Assembly (NCBI GenBank): GCA_030068145.1
Contig: JAPJBO010000130.1
Location: 62,001 to 126,000 of the forward strand
DNA: 64,000 nucleotides
Direction of reading: 5' to 3'
DNA from: Diplonema papillatum
Lineage: Eukaryota > Euglenozoa > Diplonemea > Diplonemida > Diplonemidae
The position numbers and the translations under genes were made by a program. The notes beneath the pieces are model-generated. The model saw only the letters and a list, made by a program, of their open reading frames with translations, did not search any database and was not told where the DNA came from. Positions 42,008 to 53,127 of this stretch are shown piece by piece; positions within the stretch are counted from its first letter, which is position 1, and each line of letters opens with the position of its first letter.

Positions 42008-45000
42008 ATGGCCGCTCGTCCTGAGGTTCAGGTGTTCAACGTGGAGGGCAAGTCGGAGAGCAAGATCGCCCTGCCGGAGGTGTTCTTGGCGCCGATCCGT
42101 CCCGATGTCGTGCGCATCGTGCACCGTGACATGAAGAAGAACTCCCGCCAGGCGCAGGGTGTCACGAGGAGGGCTGGTCACCAGGCCACCGCTGAGTCGT
42201 GGGGTACTGGTAGGGCTGTCGCGCGTATCCCGCGTGCCGGTGGTGGTGGTACCCACCGCTCTGGTCAGGGTGCTTACGGTAACCAGTGCCGTGGTGGGCA
42301 CATGTTCTCGGCCCTGAAGGTCTTCCGCAAGTGGCACAGGAGAATCAACCGTGACCAGCGCCGTTACGCCACCGTCAGCGCGCTCGCCGCCTCCGCTGTC
42401 CCGGCTCTCGTCATGGCCCGCGGCCACAAGGTATCCCCATTCACCTCCATCCCGCCTCCTATCTTCGCTCCTCCTTCTCGGTAAACCCCCTCCCGAATAC
42501 ATGCTTACCACTTCGTAGAAACTCGATACCTTCCCTGTCCCGAAATAAGCGGATCGTCTAACGTCACTCTTTTGCTTGCCCTTTTTTGATGCGTGCGTGT
42601 CCTGAGGCGTCACGACGCTCGCGGCACGTACAGTTGCTTGGCATTTCCACCTGCAGACAGACGCCAGACACCAGCCGGATGATGGGCTTTCTTTGCAAGG
42701 CTCGTGCATTGCCACAGCCACCAGCTACCCCCCTCCCGGGAGGTTCAAGTCTTTGAAAATTCAAGTTGCGCGTCGTGACGCTCGTGGCACGTACAATTGC
42801 TTGGCATTTCTACCTGCAGACAGACGCCAGCAGGAAGATGCAGTATTCGAGGGGTTTCTTTGCAAGGCTCGTGCGTTGCCACGGCCACCAGCTAACAAGG
42901 CTTTGCAAATTCAAGTTGCGCGGCGTCACGACGCTCGTGGCACGTACAATTGCTTGGCATTCCTACCTGCAGACAGACGCCAGTAGGAAGATGCATTATT
43001 CGAGGGGTTTCTTTGCTAGGCTCGTGCGTTGCCACGGCCACCAGCTATCCCCCTCCCGGGGGGGTTCAAGGCTTTGCAAATTCAAGTTGCGCGGTGTCAC
43101 GACGCTCGTGGCACGTACAATTGCTTGGCATTCCTACCTGCAGACAGACGCCAGCAGGAAGATGCATTGTTCGAGGGGTTTCTTTGCTAGGCTCGTGCGT
43201 TGCCACGGCCACCAGCTATCCCCCTCCCGGGGGGGTTCAAGGCTTTGCAAATTCAAGTTGCGCGGTGTCACGACGCTCGTGGCACGTACAATTGCTTGGC
43301 ATTTCTACCTGCAGACAGGCACCAGCAGGAGGATGCATTCTTCGGGGGGTTTCTTTGCGAGGCTCATGCGTTGCCGCGGCCACCAGCTATCCCTCCCGGG
43401 GGGTTCACGTCTTTGAAAATTCAAGTTGCGCTCGAATCGGCGCCGCCCAGCCGCCTTGCGTCACTCGTTTGTATGTAGGGGTTGCTTTCGATCCAACCCG
43501 AAAACTTCGATAGTTGTGCTCCAAAGCTTGGGTCAGTTTGTCGATAAATCTAGCCAAACATTTTGTGTGTCACTCGTCAAGGCAGAGTTAGGAAGGAAGG
43601 AGTGCGAGCCCCGGCGCTTGTTTTTTTTAGCCACATGGACCAGTGATGACATGGCTATGTGAGGGAACTGAACGCCTGGACTGAGTTCAGGGTGGTGTGG
43701 TCACAAAAAGTTATGGTTTCAGTCTTTTGTCGCGGGTTTCGCTGGCAAGTGTACGAGTGGACTCTTTCACTTTTTTTGTGGCAGGGGGGTACCAAAGCCT
43801 GCTACACGGGAGCCTTCACGTGTTCGTCGGTACTGCAGAGCCACGGGCCCACGGGTCAAGTGGCTACCGATTTCCCAAACTAAAGCATCAAGGCGTGGCG
43901 CACCTTGGGGCTTGGCGCTCGCGCTAACACAAGCTCGTCGAAACGGTCAGCCACAGGGCAGAGCGGACGGGGTTGTGGCACTGTGCTGCCTCCGACTCAA
44001 GCTTTGCAAGCTGTGGTTGACCGTCACGTTCCTGGACCAGGAGCGGCTTTTTTTTTTTTCTTCTTTTTCTTCTATCGTCTTCTGTGTGGCAACCCCCCCA
44101 AAACCTTTTCAAGCTTGGAAGTTTCCTCTGCAGGCTCACGTCTTGTCACGGCTTCAGGCAATTCTCTAATTTAAGCCTTTGACTGCTATGACGCGCCACT
44201 GCTAGCGCCCGGTATCAGCCTTGCGTGACGACTGGGGCCGTAGATGGCGAAAGACATGACACTCGGCATCTGCGTTTTTTATTGGCAGTCTTTGTGGAGT
44301 TTTTTATCCAACCAATACGTGTGCAGATCGATGAAGTGAACGAGTTCCCCGTTGTCATCGACGGTCTGCAGAAGGTGCAGAAGACGAAGGACGCGGTGAA
44401 GGCGCTGAAGGCGATCGACGCTGAGGACGACTGCGCGCGTGTGACCGTGGCGGAGAACATCCGGTCGGGAGCTGGTAAGATGAGGAACAGGCGTTACACC
44501 AACCGCCGTGGACCTCTGATCGTGTTCGCTGACGCCGACGGTGTCCGTGCGTTCCGCAACATCTCCGGTATCGACACGTGCAACGTTGAGTCGTTGAACC
44601 TGTTGCAGCTCGCACCGGGTGGCCACGTTGGTAGGTTCATTGTGTGGACGAAGGCAGCGTTCGAGAAGCTGCCGTCGATCTTCGGTGGGTTCGACACGAA
44701 GAGCAGCACGAAGAAGAACTACACCCTGCCGAGGCCGACGGTGACGCTGTCCGACGTGCAGCGTGTGTTGAACAGCGCTGAGGTCGCGAAGGCGTGCCGC
44801 GCACGCATCACGACGCCGCAGCCGGTCAGGAACCACACGAACCCGTTCCGCAAGAGCAGCGCCATGTTCAAGCTGAACCCGCACGCCAAGGTTCTCAGAG
44901 GTGAGGCCAGACTCGCAGCGAAGAGCAAGAAGGTCAAGAAGACCGCCCCCAAGGCCGCCAAGACCACGAAGCCCGCCGCCAAGAAGGTCCAGGCCAAGAA

Positions 45001-45016
45001 GGCCGGCAAGAAGTGA
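42008..45016 (+). CDS. RPL4: 60S ribosomal protein L4 (uL4), copy 2, two exons
   Basis: Exons 42008-42430 and 44327-45016, encoding the same 370 residues as copy 1. The intron is 1896 bp (42431-44326), donor AAG/GTATCC and acceptor GTGCAG/ATCGAT. Its first 48 bases equal those of copy 3; the rest is unique and holds a five-unit minisatellite (42606-43430) and an inverted family G copy (43788-44042). Stop codon TGA, and the 3' flank is unrelated to the other two copies. An in-frame ATG at 44225 inside the intron gives a misleading exon-2-only frame. Confidence 0.95.
42606..43430 (+). repeat. Intronic minisatellite, five units of 153-171 bp
   Basis: GACGCTCG anchors fall at 42614, 42777, 42930, 43101 and 43272. 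Units 3-5 are almost identical and contain GGCACGTACAATTGCTTGGC and a GTTGCCACGGCCACCAGCT block. It lies wholly inside the RPL4 copy 2 intron. Confidence 0.9.
43788..44042 (-). repeat. Dispersed repeat family G, single-unit copy
   Basis: Reverse complement of the second unit and 3' part of 4428-4798, from the GGTACC end to CGTCACGTTCCTGGACC. Confidence 0.85.
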
Positions 45017-45786
45017 TCACCCCGCTGCCCCGTCTGACAAAGCACAACACCACTGCACGACACCAACCCCCTTCTTCTTTTCGTTCACCCGCGTGCCATC
45101 ATTGCGACAGACCCTGCCGGGTGCAATGTACGCGCACACTTTTTTCTTTATTCCCGTCCTGAAGCACCTGCGGTCATCAGAGCGCGGAACGATAGTGAGT
45201 TAAAACAAAGGCTCAAAAAAAAAAGTGCTGAAGAAAACAGGTCCGATCACAAGAGGCTCATAGAGGCTTTTTTCGTCACCCCTGCTTCCTTTTTGGCAGA
45301 CGCGCTTGTAGCTGTTACTTAGACCTCGCCCAGTTTCTGGGCGAGGTCTGCCTGACGGCATTCACCGACGCGGTGTTGAGCACTCTGCGGATCATGCTCA
45401 AATAGGAAAGGTCCTCCCTCTCCTGGAAGCTTTGGCGCTCCAGGAGGAGAGGGAGTGGCGCTCCCTCAATGCGGGAGTGGCCACTCCGCACTTTTTCACT
45501 CCCGCATTGACTTAGCATATGGCTGCTGAAGTCCGGGGTGTGGCAAATGAAAGAGACTGGGATTCACAAGACAATGACGCTACTCACTAGAGTGAGTCAA
45601 TCACATTCTGCGCACGTACTTGTAAGCCCCTGCGGCTGATCAGCAGATTGCAAACAGTGGTTTGTGGAGAGACAAAAAAAGAATCCGTGGGACTCCGGCC
45701 GGGAAGCGACAACGACACCCACTCGTAGGCCGCCTCGCGGCAAACGCGTTCCATCTGCTGTGACGTAGACACGGAGTGTGCATAGT
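45017..45786. other. Intergenic; hairpins, no gene
   Basis: 45321-45349 is a perfect hairpin (stem AGACCTCGCCCAG, loop TTT). 45465-45512 contains the GCGGGAGTG/CACTCCCGC words also found at 58206-58360. Nothing coding recognised. Confidence 0.6.
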
Positions 45787-46081
45787 GCGTTGCTCAGGGT
45801 AGTCGAAGGCCCGACAATCACACTAGTGCAACCAATTGATGGCCGAGGAACCCTCCCCCGGGACGACGAAGGCCGGGGAGAGCTGGGGGCAGTGAAGTAA
45901 CGAAGCCCGCGAACGGTGGGGTGGTGACCCCTCCGAACAGCCTCCCTGGCCCTGGCCCACACCTGATGCCGCAACCCCTTAACCCGGGCGGCGGCGCTTT
46001 GGCATGAGCCAGGAACCTCAAGGGGAGCAGCGCGAGAGGCATCATCATCGCTTCAAAGGCCCACACACTAATGCAACAAAT
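45787..46081 (+). mobile_element. RNase H retrotransposon 3' end, plus orientation
   Basis: The 50 bp module ending CAACCAATT, then about 240 bp matching 7720-7960 (GAACCCTCCCCCGGGA, TGAAGTAACGAAGCCCGCGA, then the 165 bp end). Ends in ATGCAACAAATT at 46081. Confidence 0.75.
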
Positions 46082-46082
46082 T

Positions 46083-46282
46083 GGGACCCATCCTCCAGGG
46101 CCTCAACAAACGGCCGCAGATCAACTACCGGGAGGCCTTCGAAGCGGTGATGCGGGCGTTCGAAGTCGCCGCCGTACGGCACGTGCCGTACGGCGGCGAC
46201 TTCGAACGCCCGCATCACCGCTTCGAAGGCCTCCCGGTTGTTGATCTGCGGCCGTTTGTTGAGGCCCTGGAGGATGGGTCCC
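46083..46282. other. 200 bp near-perfect palindrome in retrotransposon sequence
   Basis: Two 100-base arms, 46083-46182 and 46183-46282, reverse complements apart from one position (CAACTACC against GGTTGTTG). The arms are retrotransposon sequence 7221-7326, and the centre is the natural decamer GGCACGTGCC of the element. The left arm directly follows a GCAACAAATT terminus. Confidence 0.95.
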
Positions 46283-47156
46283 CCGAGGCTGGTGAGGTGG
46301 TTGACGCGCATCTCGAGGGCCGGGTGGACGGCTTTCACGCGCGCAATCTTGCCCAACCTGCTCAGCGCGGTCCTCATCGCCCACCCTTTCGCGGTCGCCG
46401 AGTCGCTGTAGGCCTGTGCCGCCTGTCGCTGTGCGGTGTCCATGGCGCGGTTGGACAGTTCGTCCGCATCCTTGTTGAGCTCGCGAGGAATGTGCACCGG
46501 CTCGATCGTCGTCCGTCGGTCGTGCAGCTTCGCCAACAGGTTCTGCGCCTGGTCGTAGTATCGCCGGAGTGTTTCGTTGCACCTCTTCGTGCCCTTTATC
46601 TGACCAATGACCAGTTCGCTGTCGCCCTTGACGACGATGGTGCGGGGTGTCGGCGGCACGGGGTCCCGCAGCAACCTCGCCAACACGCTGACGAACCCGA
46701 CGTATTCCGCCACGTTGTTCGTCGCTCTCCCGGCAATGGGCTTCTCAACTTCCCACTGCTTGACGCCTTTGTCGTAGAAGACCGCCCCGGCTCCCGCGAC
46801 CGCGCCGTTGGTCCCGTTCCCCCGACTGCCGCCGTCGAAGAACGCCGCCGTCTCCTCTCCCGGCAGCGTGTCCGCCACGGTCCAGCGCTCCTTCGGCTGC
46901 CGCTGCGCGATGTTCTCCTGCCTCCGCTGTGTGCCGGCCGGCGTGAGGGTCAGGCCGCTGTGCAGCTCAAAATCGACAGCGAGCTCGAAATACGAGATGG
47001 AGGCCTCCTTGCCGGTTTCGGACCACCGCTTCGTCGAGAACCATTCTGCCAGCGCCAGGAGCATCTCGTGGGTGTCCTTCCATGCGTTGCGGTCCGGCCG
47101 CGCACCGTCGACGTTGATGGTCTGGCTGGCCGTCGGCCGTTGCGGCTCCCCAAATT
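46183..47156 (-). mobile_element. RNase H retrotransposon fragment, inverted copy
   Basis: Minus-strand equivalent of 6356-7326. The frame is unbroken from about 47150 to the palindrome centre and carries all RNase H residues (FFDGGSRGN, NNVAEY, KGDSELV, NKDADELS), including the base missing in the copy at 6240. Downstream of the centre it reads into its own antisense. It starts, on the minus strand, right after a GCAACCAATTT terminus. Fusion into the palindrome makes it non-functional. Confidence 0.75.
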
Positions 47157-47365
47157 GGTTGCATTAGTGTGTGGGCCTTTGAAGCGTGGATGATGCCTCT
47201 CGCGCTGCTCCCCTTGGGGTTCCTGGCTCATGCCAAAGCGCCGCCGCCCGGGTTAAGGGGTTGCGGCATCAGGCGTGGGCCAGGCCCAGGGAGACTGTTC
47301 GGAGGGGTCACCACCCACCGTTCGCGGGCTTCGTTACTTCACTGCCCCCGGCTCTCCCCGGCCTT
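47157..47365 (-). mobile_element. RNase H retrotransposon 3' end, minus orientation
   Basis: The 165 bp 3' region plus about 45 bp of the preceding sequence, read on the minus strand and ending at 47157 next to the inverted ORF fragment. This repeats the 3'-end-then-truncated-copy order seen at 6022-7960. Confidence 0.75.
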
Positions 47366-47718
47366 GCGTGCGCTTCACTCGTTGCCGATCTTGACTGGCA
47401 ACGAATTGAACGCGAAAGGAAGAAAACTAAACGAGTTGCACTTACGACGGGGCAACCCCCCGTTTGTAACTTTTGTATTCCGATTCCTTTGGAATCCGGT
47501 GCCCAACACCTTCCTAGTGAGTGGTTTGTTACACGCTTAGCATTCCCACGATGAATCGACAAACTGACCGACCCAGGCAAAGGTGTCACGGGATGCGCTG
47601 AGAGTGCCCCCGTCAGGTGACACCACCGAACTCCGTTTTAAACCATCGCCTTCTTGTCCGAAATTCCGCAACACAACGTAGGAGTCTTTTCTTTTGCAGC
47701 AAATTACCAATCGAAACA

Positions 47719-49927
47719 ATGGCCGCTCGTCCTGAGGTTCAGGTGTTCAACGTGGAGGGCAAGTCGGAGAGCAAGATCGCCCTGCCGGAGGTGTTCTTGG
47801 CGCCGATCCGTCCCGATGTCGTGCGCATCGTGCACCGTGACATGAAGAAGAACTCCCGCCAGGCGCAGGGTGTCACGAGGAGGGCTGGTCACCAGGCCAC
47901 CGCTGAGTCGTGGGGTACTGGTAGGGCTGTCGCGCGTATCCCGCGTGCCGGTGGTGGTGGTACCCACCGCTCTGGTCAGGGTGCTTACGGTAACCAGTGC
48001 CGTGGTGGGCACATGTTCTCGGCCCTGAAGGTCTTCCGCAAGTGGCACAGGAGAATCAACCGTGACCAGCGCCGTTACGCCACCGTCAGCGCGCTCGCCG
48101 CCTCCGCTGTCCCGGCTCTCGTCATGGCCCGCGGCCACAAGGTATCCCCATTCACCTCCATCCCGCCTCCTATCTTCGCTCCTCCTTCTCTGCCCTACTG
48201 TACCTCTCTGTCTCTCATGTTTGCACGAACCTCTGTCTCGAAGCTGACTACAGAATCAAGTCCGAGGGCAAATCGGGAAACATATCGAGGTATCCACTGC
48301 CGAACAGCGGTCACCAAAACTTTGGTTCACCATTCGTGGGAGAAATAGGTCTCAGAATTCAAATGAGGCAATGCTCCCAAAACCCAAACCTGAACTGGTA
48401 ACATACCCAGTTTCACGGGAGTGCCCGTGCGAGCTACGAGGGAACGAACCTGTAAGAGCGCCAACGCTACTCTATCTATATTGTAGCCTATTCATGATAA
48501 CCAACTCCATATAAAAGGTGTCACGGGAAAAGCCGGCAGCCGCTGCTTAACGGTGTGCATGCTGATCCGTGTGGTCCGCGTACTTTAAAAGTTCCCAGGG
48601 CTTAACGGCTTTATCACGTGGGCGGCCCTGAGATTACCCCCTCAAGTCACACCACGTTATCTTTAGCCATCCTTCAACGTCTTGCGTACAGTTTCAATGG
48701 TGCACTGAATGCACTTAAGGCCCTGACAGTCACCGGGCACCGTAAAAGGCGGAGTGGAAAGGACTGGATTTGAGCCATGGGGTGCAACGGGACTTTTGGA
48801 GATGCGTACAAGCAACAACCGGAGCCAGTCGGTTGCCAGTGGGGCACGTTCGGGGCGATATTGAGCCGGTCCATCCCCTCTTGATAGACCGTGATAGACC
48901 GAAGAATACAGCACCGGGCAATTCGATGCAGCTCTAGGGACTAGGGATGGACCTGATAGACCGTGGTGGACCGTGTTTCACTGTGATAAACAGCGGCAGG
49001 CACTTCGATGCAGTTTCAAGAGATAGGGACTGACCGGCTCACATACGTGAAACCTCGCTTGAAACTCGGAAGTCACAGTCAATCTGCGCCCAAACCTAAA
49101 CCCGCACTGACAATCCCGCATGTGTCCTCAGAGCCAATCCTTTTCCCGAAGTTACCGTTCCAGTTTGCCGACTTCCCTTACCAACAATGTTCTGTCAAAG
49201 TGACACACAATAAAAAGTTGATCAACACACGATACAGATCGATGAAGTGAACGAGTTCCCCGTTGTCATCGACGGTCTGCAGAAGGTGCAGAAGACGAAG
49301 GACGCGGTGAAGGCGCTGAAGGCGATCGACGCTGAGGACGACTGCGCGCGTGTGACCGTGGCGGAGAACATCCGGTCGGGAGCTGGTAAGATGAGGAACA
49401 GGCGTTACACCAACCGCCGTGGACCTCTGATCGTGTTCGCTGACGCCGACGGTGTCCGTGCGTTCCGCAACATCTCCGGTATCGACACGTGCAACGTCGA
49501 GTCGTTGAACCTGTTGCAGCTCGCACCGGGTGGCCACGTTGGTAGGTTCATTGTGTGGACGAAGGCAGCGTTCGAGAAGCTGCCGTCGATCTTCGGTGGG
49601 TTCGACACGAAGAGCAGCACGAAGAAGAACTACACCCTGCCGAGGCCGACGGTGACGCTGTCCGACGTGCAGCGTGTGTTGAACAGCGCTGAGGTCGCGA
49701 AGGCGTGCCGCGCACGCATCACGACGCCGCAGCCGGTCAGGAACCACACGAACCCGTTCCGCAAGAGCAGCGCCATGTTCAAGCTGAACCCGCACGCCAA
49801 GGTTCTCAGAGGTGAGGCCAGACTCGCAGCGAAGAGCAAGAAGGTCAAGAAGACCGCCCCCAAGGCCGCCAAGACCACGAAGCCCGCCGCCAAGAAGGTC
49901 CAGGCCAAGAAGGCCGGCAAGAAGTGA
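47719..49927 (+). CDS. RPL4: 60S ribosomal protein L4 (uL4), copy 3, two exons
   Basis: Exons 47719-48141 and 49238-49927, same 370-residue protein. The intron is 1096 bp (48142-49237), with acceptor GATACAG/ATCGAT. The leader (TTACCAATCGAAACA) differs from that of copies 1 and 2. Exon 2 differs from copy 2 at one noticed synonymous site (AACGTC for AACGTT). Intron contents after the first 48 bases: a family S-like element (48516-48654) and an inverted family N block (48842-49045). Stop TGA; unique 3' flank. Confidence 0.95.
48516..48654. repeat. Family S element in RPL4 intron
   Basis: Begins AGGTGTCACGGG and ends CAAGTCACACCA. Related short forms at 47580-47624 and 57028-57107 have cleaner AGGTGTCAC/TGACACC ends. 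Confidence 0.5.
48842..49045 (-). repeat. Dispersed repeat family N, inverted copy
   Basis: Reverse complement of 23636-23770 over its first part (TGATAGACCGTGATAGACCG), then a second related unit with ACAGCGGCAGGCACTTCGAT. Confidence 0.75.
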
Positions 49928-50210
49928 GCCTTCCTGCCCTAGTTGAAGCAGAACAACAGACCTTCCTCCCTCTTCATCCCTTTCCGCCTTATTCCACCTT
50001 CGCAAAATTAGCAGCGAACCGACCACAGCCCGAAATTCAGAAAATAAAAGCAAAAGAGAGCAGCTAAAGACTCTTTCGTTGTCTTTCGTATTCATTCTAC
50101 TTTTTGACTTCGATCAAAATTATACACGTTTCATGCCTCCCGTTCGATTGGTTGGTGTTGCTTCGGCACTCGGCGATGAGTGTCCACGACGTGCGTTTCG
50201 TGCTGAAAAC

Positions 50211-53127
50211 GGACGCCTACAGGAACCCTTTTGACGATGGTCACCCGGGGAATTTAAAACCCCGGAGTTTCAAGCGAACTTTCACTCTCAAACAGGACGT
50301 TTTCTCATTTTTTCACGTTATGCACGAAGCTCAACGTTGCAATCAAAGCAGGTGTGACAGAGGAACAAGGAACAAACTCCATCGAGGGGGAACGAAGGTG
50401 AATGCGTGCCAACGCGGAGGGGGAGTCTTCGATCCACACGTTTCTGTAGACAACAGAAGAAAATGGGGTGCGGCTCGTCGTCGCGGCGGGGCTCCGAGAC
50501 GCGGTCGGGGCACTACTACCCGTCGATCGAAAGCCCGACGGTGCGGGCGGCGAGCAAGAAGCGGCGCGGGACGAAAATCCTGTACACGACGGGCGGACAT
50601 CGACCCCACTGCCTTGGCAAAGCGCCGGCCATACGTTTTCGGGCTGAAAACGGACGCCTAGAGGAACCCTTTTCGACGATGGTCACCCGGGGAATTTAAA
50701 AAAACCCCGGAGTTTCAAGCGAACTTGCACCCTCAAAAAGGACCTTTTCTCATTTTTTTTCACGTTATGCACGTGAAGCTTAACGTTGCAATCAAAGCAG
50801 GTGACAGAGGAACAAGGAACAAACTCCATCGAGGGGGAACGAAGGTGAATGCGTGCCAACGCGGAGGGGAAGTCTTCGATCCACACGTTTCTGTAGACAA
50901 CAGAAGAAGATGGGGTGCGGCTCGTCGTCGCGGCGGGGCTCCGAGACGCGGTCGGGGCACTACTACCCGTCGATCGAAAGCCCGACGGTGCGGGCGGCGA
51001 GCAAGAAACGGCGCGGGACGAAAATCCTGTACACGACGGGCGGACATCGACCCCACTGCCTTGGCAAAGCGCCGGCCATACGTTTTCGGGCTGAAAACGG
51101 ACGCCTAGAGGAACCCTTTTCGACGATGGTCACCCGGGGAATTTAAAAAAACCCCGGAGTCTCAAGCGAACTTGCACCCTCAAAAAGGACCTTTTCTCAT
51201 TTTTTTTCACGTTATGCACGTGAAGCTTAACGTTGCAATCAAAGCAGGTGACAGAGGAACAAGGAACAAACTCCATCGAGGGGGAACGAAGGTGAATGCG
51301 TGCCAACGCGGAGGGGAAGTCTTCGATCCACACGTTTCTGTAGACAACAGAAGAAGATGGGGTGCGGCTCGTCGTCGCGGCGGGGCTCCGAGACGCGGTC
51401 GGGGCACTACTACCCGTCGATCGAAAGCCCGACGGTGCGGGCGGCGAGCAAGAAACGGCGCGGGACGAAAATCCTGTACACGACGGGCGGACATCGACCC
51501 CACTGCCTTGGCAAAGCGCCGGCCATACGTTTTCGGGCTGAAAACGGACGCCTAGAGGAACCCTTTTCGACGATGGTCACCCGGGGAATTTAAAAAAACC
51601 CCGGAGTCTCAAGCGAACTTGCACCCTCAAAAAGGACCTTTTCTCATTTTTTTTCACGTTATGCACGTGAAGCTTAACGTTGCAATCAAAGCAGGTGACA
51701 GAGGAACAAGGAACAAACTCCATCGAGGGGGAACGAAGGTGAATGCGTGCCAACGCGGAGGGGAAGTCTTCGATCCACACGTTTCTGTAGACAACAGAAG
51801 AAGATGGGGTGCGGCTCGTCGTCGCGGCGGGGCTCCGAGACGCGGTCGGGGCACTACTACCCGTCGATCGAAAGCCCGACGGTGCGGGCGGCGAGCAAGA
51901 AACGGCGCGGGACGAAAATCCTGTACACGACGGGCGGACATCGACCCCACTGCCTTGGCAAAGCGCCGGCCATACGTTTTCGGGCTGAAAACGGACGCCT
52001 AGAGGAACCCTTTTCGACGATGGTCACCCGGGGAATTTAAAAAAACCCCGGAGTTTCAAGCGAACTTGCACCCTCAAAAAGGACCTTTTCTCATTTTTTT
52101 TCACGTTATGCACGTGAAGCTTAACGTTGCAATCAAAGCAGGTGACAGAGGAACAAGGAACAAACTCCATCGAGGGGGAACGAAGGTGAATGCGTGCCAA
52201 CGCGGAGGGGAAGTCTTCGATCCACACGTTTCTGTAGACAACAGAAGAAGATGGGGTGCGGCTCGTCGTCGCGGCGGGGCTCCGAGACGCGGTCGGGGCA
52301 CTACTACCCGTCGATCGAAAGCCCGACGGTGCGGGCGGCGAGCAAGAAACGGCGCGGGACGAAAATCCTGTACACGACGGGCGGACATCGACCCCACTGC
52401 CTTGGCAAAGCGCCGGCCATACGTTTTCGGGCTGAAACCGGACGCCTAGAGGAACCCTTTTCGACGATGGTCACCCGGGGAATTTAAAAGCGAACTTTCA
52501 CCCTCAAAAAGGACCTTTTCTCATTTTTTTTCACGTTATGCACGTGAAGCTTAACGTTGCAATCAAAGCAGGTGACAGAGGAACAAGGAACAAACTCCAT
52601 CGAGGGGGAACGAAGGTGAATGCGTGCCAACGCGGAGGGGAAGTCTTCGATCCACACGTTTCTGTAGACAACAGAAGAAGATGGGGTGCGGCTCGTCGTC
52701 GCGGCGGGGCTCCGAGACGCGGTCGGGGCACTACTACCCGTCGATCGAAAGCCCGACGGTGCGGGCGGCGAGCAAGAAACGGCGCGGGACGAAAATCCTG
52801 TACACGACGGGCGGACATCGACCCCACTGCCTTGGCAAAGCGCCGGCCATACGTTTTCGGGCTGAAAACGGACGCCTAGAGGAACCCTTTTCGACGATGG
52901 TCACCCGGGGAATTTAAAAAAACCCCGGAGTTTCAAGCGAACTTGCACCCTCAAACAGGACCTTTTCTCATTTTTTTTCACGTTATGCACGTGAAGCTTA
53001 ACGTTGCAATCAAAGCAGGTGACAGAGGAACAAGGAACAAACTCCATCGAGGGGGAACGAAGGTGAATGCGTGCCAACGCGGAGGGGGAGTCTTCGATCC
53101 ACACGTTTCTGTAGACAACAGAAGAAG
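50211..53127 (+). repeat. Head-to-tail array of a 447 bp unit: box F plus start of the WD40 gene
   Basis: GGACGCCTA anchors at 50211, 50652, 51099, 51546, 51993, 52440 and 52870 give periods of 441, 447, 447, 447, 447 and 430. Each unit has box F, a roughly 180 bp leader, and an ATG (50463, 50910, 51357, 51804, 52251, 52681) opening MGCGSSSRRGSETRSGHYYP plus 25 more residues of the WD40 protein. Each then switches to HRPHCLGKAPAIRFRAENGR and ends after about 78 codons in the next unit. The switch lies at a GGACATCGACC word also in the real gene. The middle units appear identical. Unit 6 has lost 17 bases of box F. Confidence 0.95.

Noticed and set aside
44225..45016. Separate gene starting at an in-frame ATG inside the RPL4 copy 2 intron (also 40355 in copy 1)
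   Set aside because: The extra codons are not shared between copies; the AG acceptor and exon identity begin exactly at ATCGATGAAG.
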